DNA from: Diphasiastrum complanatum | Taxonomy: Eukaryota > Streptophyta > Lycopodiopsida > Lycopodiales > Lycopodiaceae | Assembly: GCA_029204225.1 (NCBI GenBank) | Contig: MU832057.1 | Span: forward strand, 25,509-89,508 | Reading direction: 5' to 3' | DNA length: 64,000 nucleotides | Shown: positions 57,774 through 64,000 of the stretch, in pieces | Layout: each line of letters starts with the position of its first letter | Numbering within the stretch: position 1 is the stretch's first letter | Translations under genes and position numbers: made by a program | The notes under the pieces: model-generated | What the model saw: only the letters and a program-made list of their open reading frames with translations | What the model was told of the DNA's origin: nothing | Databases searched by the model: none

Positions 57774-58770
57774 GTTTATACACGGCAAGGCATCTTCGTG
57801 GTGGCGAGACCTGACTGTTAAGTCCACGACCTGGGATGCTTTTGAGGATGTCTTTAAAAATTGTGTTTTGTTTGCAATAAGCTTGGACACATGATAAAAT
57901 TTTGTCATGAATGGAAGAAACCTACGGTTTACATGATCAAAATCCCATGGGGTAAAGGTAAAACTTTGGAAATTTACATGTTTGATTGTGAGTGTGAATG
58001 TTCATTTAGTACTACTTCTTTCTTGCCTAATGGGCTATTTAGGTTAGCATGCATAGCTAAAGATCAAGAAGTTAGTATTTTGATTTTTGACAGTGGTTCT
58101 ACTCATAATTTTGTTAATTCTCCATCTCGTGTAGAAACTCAGCCTGACCACTGAAGCCAACAATCATAGATGTGGAGTTTACCTAGCTTCGGGTGCAGAG
58201 TTGGAGACTTGGAACGAAAAAGTGTTGAATTTCCCAGTTTTGATATAAGGACACAAAAAACTAGTTAATTTTCATATTTTAGACCTAGCTCGTACAGATT
58301 TAATTTTAGAATATGATTGGTTATTCAGTAAATCGCCTTCTTTGGCTAATGATTTTGAGAAGCATGTTCTCACTTTCAAGGAGGGTAATAAGATAGTTAC
58401 GTACATCCGATGGATGAATTTTATTTATCAGCAATTACGTACATCCGATGGATGGATTTTCTACAGTTAATATAACAGAGACATTTGATTATTTGCAATA
58501 TGAAGTTTTTTCAGTTATTATTATTCCTATTGTGGATGTTCCTGATGTGCATCTAAATGGTTGTGAATTTTCAATAATTCTTAACTCAGTAAATTTGGAT
58601 CATGAACAAGCAATGAAAAATCAGATCATAAGTAAATTTAAAGATATTTTTCCATCAGAATTACCTCATGGTTTACCATTGTCTAAGTTAATAGACCACA
58701 TGATATAGTTAGTTCCAGGAAGTCAACCTATCTCTAGACAACCTTATAGGATTTCTCAAAAAGAGGAGAT
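57774..58770 (+). pseudogene. Gypsy gag end, protease and start of RT (continues 51560-51782)
   Basis: HGKASSWWRDLTVKSTTWDA in the joined reading is the end of the gag domain, then a shift to MCFVCNKLGHMIKFCHEWKK with a knuckle CFVCNKLGHMIKFC; much of gag between them is deleted. Protease has SILIFDSGSTHNFVNSPS (58075-58130; Asp in D-S-G). 58155-58440 is broken protease. 58448-58708 gives NITETFDYLQYEVFSVIIIP, KFKDIFPSELPHGLPLSKLI, then after a stop VPGSQPISRQPYRISQKEE, the region just before RT. It is then fused to copia integrase near 58770. Confidence 0.85.
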
Positions 58771-59461
58771 AGAGAAAAGGGCTAAGTCTATTCTTGAATT
58801 AATCATAGTGATTTATGTGATCCTTGTGCCCTCTCTAGGAAATGCTTTATATTTCATCACCTTTATTGATGACCTCTCCAGATTCACCATAATTATGTTC
58901 ATCAAGAACAAGTCTGAGGCATTTAACTGTTTCAGAGAATTTAAATAGTTTGTCGAGACTCAAACTGGTCAGAGGATCAAGACCTTGTGGTCTGATTCTG
59001 GGGGAGAATATATGTCTGATGAAATGGTGGACTACTTATTTTCATGCGGCGTGCACCACCAATTCACTCCTAGCTACAGTCCACAACAGAACAGAACAGT
59101 TGAAAGAAAGAATCGAACACTGTTGGAAGCAGCATGTTCCATGATGTCCAATGCTCAATTACCCAAGAAATTTTGGGCTGAAGTGATTTCTACAGCCTGC
59201 TATCTGCAAAATTATTCCATCACAAAGGCAGTTGACTCTAAATCTCCGTTTGAAGCCTACTATGGTTACAAACCAAGTCTGAAACATCTTCGTGTGTTTG
59301 GATGTCTCTACAATGGACAAACATCATTTGATCTAAGGAAGAAACTAGACCCAGTCAGCTACAAGAATATTTTTATTGGTTACTCAATATCACATAAAGC
59401 ATATCGCATCTATGATGTTGAAACTGGTCAGATCTCAATCAGCCGTAAAAACAAGCTATAA
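58771..59461 (+). pseudogene. Copia integrase fused to the gypsy
   Basis: RAKSILELI begins a copia integrase core at the point where gypsy RT should continue. ALYFITFIDDLSRFTIIMFI, a stop at FK*FVETQTGQRIK, then TLWSDSGGEYMSDEMVDYLF (Asp 2), YSPQQNRTVERKNRT (Glu, DX35E, with R where G is usual), PKKFWAEVISTACYLQN, HLRVFGCLYNGQTSFDLRKK, FIGYSISHKAYRIYDVETGQ. A stop at 59459-59461. A 1-base deletion breaks the segment holding Asp 1 near 58805. Confidence 0.88.
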
Positions 59462-60650
59462 GATTTTAAGCAGAAGCAGCAAATACAAGAGTTTGTTCCA
59501 ACAACTCCATTCACCATCGATAGGTCTAGACCTACGATTATTCAAACTACAACCTGAAGACATTCACCCATGAGAGTCTACTCGACAACGACAACAACCG
59601 GATCATTTTGTCTCTCAGGCATTGATCGGTCATCATGAACCTGCCTCTGTTGCAGAAGCATTGTCAATGTTAGATGCAGACTGGAAAGTTGCCATGGACG
59701 CTGAGTACAACTCATTGATGAAGAACAAGACCCGGAGTCTTGTTGATCCTCTTGCATGTACAAAACTTATTGACACTAAATGGATCTTTAAGCTAAAGCT
59801 AAAGCCATATGGATCAATATCCAAATGGAAAGCTCGACTGGTGGTTAAAGGATATGAGCAAGCATACATAATAGATTACACTTTCAGTCTAGTGGTAAAG
59901 CATCAATCTATTTTAACCTTGTTGGCTATAGCTGCTGCAGAGGATTTGGACATTCATCAGATGGACGTCCAAACATCATTCCTTAGTGGATACATTCAAG
60001 AAGATGTTTATATTTATCAGCCAGAAGGTTACGTCTTTCAAGGTCTAAAACATAAAATATGTAAATTGCAGAGGGCTCTCTATGGGCTCAAGCAAGCTCT
60101 TAGGGCCTAGTTTGAAAGAATTAATACTTCTTGTTGAAGCACTAATTTACTTCTTGTTCTGCAGATTCAAATGTGTATCTCAAGTATAAAGGCCCAAGCT
60201 ATGTCATAATAGCCTTATATGTCGATGATTATTTAATCATCAGCAATTCAAATCAGTTATTGCTTGAAACAAAATCTTTAGTTTCACAAGAATTTGAAAT
60301 GATTGATTTAGGCCTAATTTATTACCTACTTGGTATGGAGATCACCAAAGATCGCGCAAGCAAAAGGATCACTATAAGCCAAGAAGTCTATCTAACCAAT
60401 GTACTTCACAGATATGGCATGGAGGACTGTAAGCCGATAGATTCACTCATGGATCCAGGATCCAAACTATCAAAAGACATGTGTCCCAGAACTGAAGCAG
60501 AACAAAAAGAAATGTGCAGATATCCTTATCAGTCGATAATCCAAACAATAATGTATTCTATGATTTGCACACAACCTGATCTTGCATATACGGTAAGCAC
60601 ACTGTCACAATACATGTGCAATCTAGGACTACAACATTGGAAGGATCCAA
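59462..60650 (+). pseudogene. Copia RT, same family as 2310-3890
   Basis: ASVAEALSMLDADWKVAMDA, IDTKWIFKLKLKPYGSISKW, IHQMDVQTSFLSGYIQEDVY, LQRALYGLKQALRA. A TAG at 60108-60110 replaces the Trp of RAWF. An insertion or shift follows; 60173 on reads YVIIALYVDDYLIISNSNQL (YVDD), LIYYLLGMEITKDRAS, YPYQSIIQTIMYSMICTQPD, LSQYMCNLGLQHWK. It stops at about 60640 where foreign sequence begins, so RNase H is missing. The motifs DMCP and YSMICT are shared with 3142-3513. Confidence 0.89.
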
Positions 60651-60692
60651 GCATGGACCAGAAACATGAAGAAAATGTAAACTTGACTTAGC

Positions 60693-60710
60693 TCCCCGAC
60701 AACGTCTCCA
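60693..60710 (-). promoter_or_regulatory. Primer-binding site remnant (tRNA-Asp type), minus strand
   Basis: The minus strand reads TGGAGACGTTGTCGGGGA, aligned with TGGCGCCGTTGCCGGGGA with three changes, next to an LTR end at 60715. Confidence 0.65.
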
Positions 60711-60714
60711 AAAT

Positions 60715-60929
60715 TGTAGCAGGTATTTCCTATCCACCTTCAACCCTAGATCCAAGCTCAATCAAGCATCAAAGAGTGAAGATGATTTACATGTTGTCAC
60801 ACCCATGAGAGCAATAACATAGTTCATAATCAAGCAAATGCTTATGATCCACATCTAAAACTAAGCATTAACACTACGATCCATTAACACTACATCCATT
60901 AAACACTACTCGAACAATGATAGATCTTA

Positions 60930-60974
<45 letters not shown>

Positions 60975-61247
60975 CAATAATTAGCAAATCCAAAGAAACA
61001 TGAGAGATGGAGGAGGAAAGAAGAAGAGCAAAGACATTCCATATATCCATTTGAAAGTAGATCCACCCGCTTTATTAAAATGAAGAGTGAATGTACAAAA
61101 TAACTCGAATCCACCACTATATATAGTGGATTTTAGGGCTTTGACCTCAAATCCTATTGGCCAATTTCCACCTCCCTTATTATTTGAAATTCAAATTTTG
61201 GGGAGAGCTCTTTTTATTCGCTAACTTGACTATTAGGCCTTGTGACA
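60715..61247 (-). repeat. Gypsy-type LTR, minus strand (533 bp)
   Basis: On the minus strand it begins TGTCACAAGGCC (61247) and ends AATACCTGCTACA (60715), with a primer-site remnant beyond its end. It contains (CT)n at 60931-60969 and TATATATAG near 61122. It lies between truncated copia RT and truncated gypsy pol and has no partner. Confidence 0.7.
60931..60969. repeat. (CT)n microsatellite
   Basis: About 39 bp of CT dinucleotides inside the minus-strand LTR. Confidence 0.96.
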
Positions 61248-62690
61248 TTAAAAGTCCTGCAAAGGCACTACCGGGGAAAAATCACTAGATGGATGTTGCT
61301 TCTCCAAAAGTTCGACTTTAAAATCGTTGTTCGCAAGGGCAAACAACACTATTTAGTTGATCATCTCTCACGGATACGCAATGTACTTGAGAGTAGAGAG
61401 ATAGACGACGAGCTCTCTGACGCCATATTGTTCCACGTCAACGTTGTCCCTGAGTGGACAACATACATTGTTGGATATCTTATGTAGGGACGTCCTCCCT
61501 TGAAAATGAACAAGGGGTGGAACGACACAGGTTGATTATCAAATTTGCTCCCTACACGTTGATAGCTGGATAACTATATCGCATATGAATGATGAAATCA
61601 TATGCCGATGCGTCCTTATGCACAAAGTGCCTAGGTAGTAAATATCCTCCACGAAGGAATAGACAGAGGGCATTTCGCTGCCGAAGCTACCAATCGAAAA
61701 ATACTACAACATGGGTTGTGGTGGCTCATATGTTCAAGGATATTCATTACCAAGTCAAGAGGTGTGACGTGTGCCAACGATTCAACGAAATCCAAAAAAA
61801 GGATAGAATGCCATTACGACCTATCTTGGTTGAGATGCCATTTGAAAAATGGTGCATTGACTATATCAGTCCTATTCATTTGATTGCGTGTGGCTCCCAA
61901 GTCCGTTACATTATCGTAGCCATGGATTACCTAACCAAATGGGTTGAAGCCGAGGCGGTGAGGAAGGTCGATGCCAACTCCACTGCCAAGTTCTTGTATG
62001 AAAATATCCTAGTCCGTTTCGGGTGTCCACTCTAACTCGTGAGTGATTACGGGACATATTTCTTAAACGAAACTATCACTCACCTGTTATCCTTGTATCT
62101 GGTTGTCCATAGGAAAAGTACGCCCTATTACCCACGATGCAACAGACAAGTAGAATCATTGAACAAGATTCGCCGTAGCATTATCGCGAATATGGTAGAA
62201 GCCTCACGTTCGGATTGGGAACACAAACTTCATGCGACTTTATGGGCTTTCAGGACCACCCAGACAAATGTCGTTCAAGAAGGTATATGGTCAAGCTGTA
62301 ATGTCTACTGAATTTGTTGTTTTAAGTCTAACACTTGAGTATAGAGGGATCCACGAAAAAGAGACTTCAGAATCTCCTCTAGCTTCATGAAACTTGCTTC
62401 CTAGCTCTCCATGCTATAGCCGCGGAGAAACAACAGAGAAAGACATGGCATGATTAGAATATCAAGACCAAGGATCTTGTCAGAGGAGAATTGGATTTGT
62501 TGTACAAGGCCAAAACATATAAAGGCAAGCTTAAGTTTCTAAGAGAAGGACCGTACAAGGTAGTAGAAGACCTAATGGCGTAGTCATTCTTGTCGACCTG
62601 CAAGGCAAATTGTTCGATATGCTCGTTAATGGCAACAACATGTGTTGGTACTACCCAACCGATGTTCTCAGCTTAGGGATGAGCCTCATG
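61248..62690 (+). pseudogene. Gypsy RNase H end and integrase, related to the 12.1-kb element
   Basis: 61242-61487 reads GKITRWMLLLQKFDFKIVVR, KGKQHYLVDHLSRI and DELSDAILFHVNVVPEW, near-parallel to ITRWLLLLLEFDF...KGKQHYMADHVSRI in the 12.1-kb gypsy. Integrase follows in broken frames: GHFAAEATNRKIL and CDVCQRF (61589-62035), FEKWCIDYISPIH (Asp 1), MDYLTKWVEAEAV. A stop precedes VSDYGTYF (Asp 2), STPYYPRCNRQVESLNKI (Glu kept; usual G-N-G-Q partly changed), and remnants of the GPY module (REGPYKVVEDL in another frame near 62545). The 5' part is cut by the minus-strand LTR. Confidence 0.85.
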
Positions 62691-63100
62691 TGACATCCTC
62701 GTTGTCTTCATCTTCTCGTAAAGCACCATCAAAACCACATTAGCATAGTCTAGGTAGGTGTAGATTAGACTTAGTCTAGTTTTTCCTTAGGTTACGTTCA
62801 TCTTACTTAGTTTGGATAGCAGTAAGTTAGGATCAACGTTAGCATATTAGATCGAGTAAGTTAGGACTTAGATAGTTAGAATCAGAATCCTAGAATAAAC
62901 TAGATTAGACTTAGATTGAGCTTTCCGTATTGTAGGTTATAACCTCGTTAGGGATAATCAATTCGATAGATCGATTAGCAGTAGATTAAATAGCCTTAGT
63001 TTAGTCAAATAATCCACCAAACAATTTACGGAACATGGCACTCAACAAAGGACTACATGGTCGTCATTTTTTAGGGCAAAAATGCTTAAAGTAGGGGGAG
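62691..63100 (+). other. Non-coding 3' region with polypurine tract
   Basis: No gene. TTAG-rich words recur (TTAGACTTAG, GTTAGGA). AAAGTAGGGGGAG (63088-63100) is the polypurine tract just before the LTR. Confidence 0.65.
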
Positions 63101-63629
63101 TGTCATGTGCTGCATGTAATTAGCCCATGAACTTCCCAATGAATTGCCAAATATAGCCATGGAGCTAAATTAGACTAGAACTAGTCAATAAGATTGTTAA
63201 TAAAGAGGCTCAGATAACCTCGCTATTTTTGTGAATAATGGTTGTAAGACCCAAATTAGTGTAGTAGAGGCACAAATGATCACTATAAATAGCTGAGGTC
63301 GTGCTAAATTTGGAGGCTATTGTTCAATTTTGATAATTTTGAATTTTAAGAGATCTTGGAGCTTCTCCTTGAGAGCTTTCTTGAATGGAATGGTGGTTCA
63401 TGTGCATACAATCACATGAGAGCTTAGATTATGCTCTAGCTGCAGGCTCTATCTTATGAGTGATCATTAATGATGAATAAAAAAAAATCCTTACTTTGTC
63501 TATTTTGATAAATGTTTGCTACATATATCTATTTTTTTGATTTTTGACTAGTTTTCTTGAGTTCTTGCAATTGTAATTTGATGTTCATAAATGGATTAGA
63601 TGTTTTAATGCTAAGATTGACACATGACA
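63101..63629 (+). repeat. 3' LTR of the second tRNA-Asp-type gypsy (529 bp)
   Basis: It begins TGTCATGTGC after the polypurine tract; CACATGACA at 63621-63629 is the exact inverse of the first nine bases and gives the end. CAAGT follows. Confidence 0.82.
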
Positions 63630-64000
63630 CAAGTCACCGGCTATGGGGGTTTTGTGTTACTGAATCTGCTGCTGCTATCCAAATGCTCGACTGCTCTGAT
63701 GTTGTCTCCTGATTGATGAATCTGTTGCTATCCAACTACTCTACTGCTCTATTGCTATTCGACATGCAAAACGGAGATGGCAACTTCACTACGGAGATAC
63801 TTGTTGCAAAACGAAGATGCCTGCTTTAGAATGGACATGCATGCTGCAAAAACGGAGATAGCTGCTTTAAAACGAGACATGGTTGTTGAAAAACGGACCT
63901 ATGGCTGAGACACGCAACTTCCCTCTGTTAGCCACCTACTATGTTGGTTTCACCGAAGATGACCTGTTGTGGTCATGTTGCCAAAGCTCCAGGCCGACTT
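63630..64000. repeat. Flank with degenerate minisatellite, no gene
   Basis: Words of the form TGCAAAACGGAGAT-gcc recur about six times at 63765-63905 (CAAAACGGAGATGG, CTACGGAGATACTTG, CAAAACGAAGATGCC, AAAAACGGAGATAGC, AAAACGAGACATGG, AAAAACGGACCTATGG), and CTGCTGCTATCC words at 63665-63740. No reading frame is supported up to the window end. Confidence 0.6.

Larger units (their letters stand above)
51778..57778 (+). mobile_element. Complete Ty1/copia element (6.0 kb) with GTTTA target-site duplication
   Basis: 5' LTR 51783-52056, primer site 52057-52069, gag from 53314, protease, integrase, RT, RNase H to 57445, polypurine tract AAGGGAGAG (57491-57499) and 3' LTR 57500-57773. Both LTRs are 274 bp. 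GTTTA flanks at 51778-51782 and 57774-57778. The LTR ends are AGTTAGAAT...ATTCTAAGT, not TG...CA; primer site, polypurine tract and duplication all agree on this boundary. The LTRs differ at 12 sites, all transitions, with no indel. Several stops and shifts inactivate it. It sits in a gypsy gag. Confidence 0.95.

Overview
This window is nuclear DNA of a land plant with a large, repeat-dominated genome. It is a graveyard of Ty1/copia and Ty3/gypsy LTR retrotransposons with long (GA/CT)n tracts. The species cannot be told from the sequence. The clearest host gene is on the minus strand between 37745 and 45056. It is a four-exon gene for the 10-kDa zinc-binding subunit shared by nuclear RNA polymerases (RPB10/NRPB10 type), predicted at 72 residues. 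Its exon joins follow GT-AG rules and keep frame. Its 6.55-kb second intron carries a gypsy element, a copia gag scrap, GA microsatellites and a 60-bp tandem repeat.

Layout, left to right. 1-5.2 kb: the 3' end of one copia element with its LTR, then a decayed second copia. 5.2-20.7 kb: a minus-strand copia element (gag to pre-integrase, fused at 6.54 kb to gypsy RT) split by a 12.1-kb plus-strand gypsy element at 7179-19273. That gypsy element has both LTRs, a tRNA-Asp-type primer site, gag-pol, and a large extra reading frame between pol and the 3' LTR. 20.7-25 kb: mostly non-coding, with long GA arrays. 25-33 kb: pieces of at least three gypsy-like elements, with two LTR families each present in opposite orientations, and a leader made of tandem repeats. 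33-35.5 kb: copia RT/RNase H with an LTR followed directly by a primer-binding site. 35.9-36.7 kb: a non-autonomous hAT-like DNA element. 37.7-45.2 kb: NRPB10 with its invaded intron. 45.9-49.4 kb: an internally deleted minus-strand copia of the 33-35 kb family. 51.56-58.77 kb: a gypsy element with a complete but decayed copia (51783-57773, 274-bp LTRs, TSD GTTTA) inserted in its gag. 58.77-60.65 kb: copia integrase-RT joined directly to that gypsy. 60.7-63.6 kb: a minus-strand gypsy-like LTR, then the 3' end of a gypsy element related to the 12-kb one, with its 3' LTR. The rest is minisatellite-like.

Almost every retroelement frame is broken. Many breaks are TAG at positions where relatives carry glutamine, and the 12 LTR differences in the 51.8-57.8 kb copia are all transitions. 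This fits decay by cytosine deamination of methylated, silenced copies. The observations most likely to be new are the 3' accessory frame of the 12-kb gypsy, and the bidirectional short-motif repeats (cores GCGAGAGTT and CGAATTCTGA) in the leaders of two tRNA-Asp-primed elements. Others worth attention are a hAT-like element with a G-run/C-run hairpin minisatellite, and three same-strand copia/gypsy chimeric junctions.
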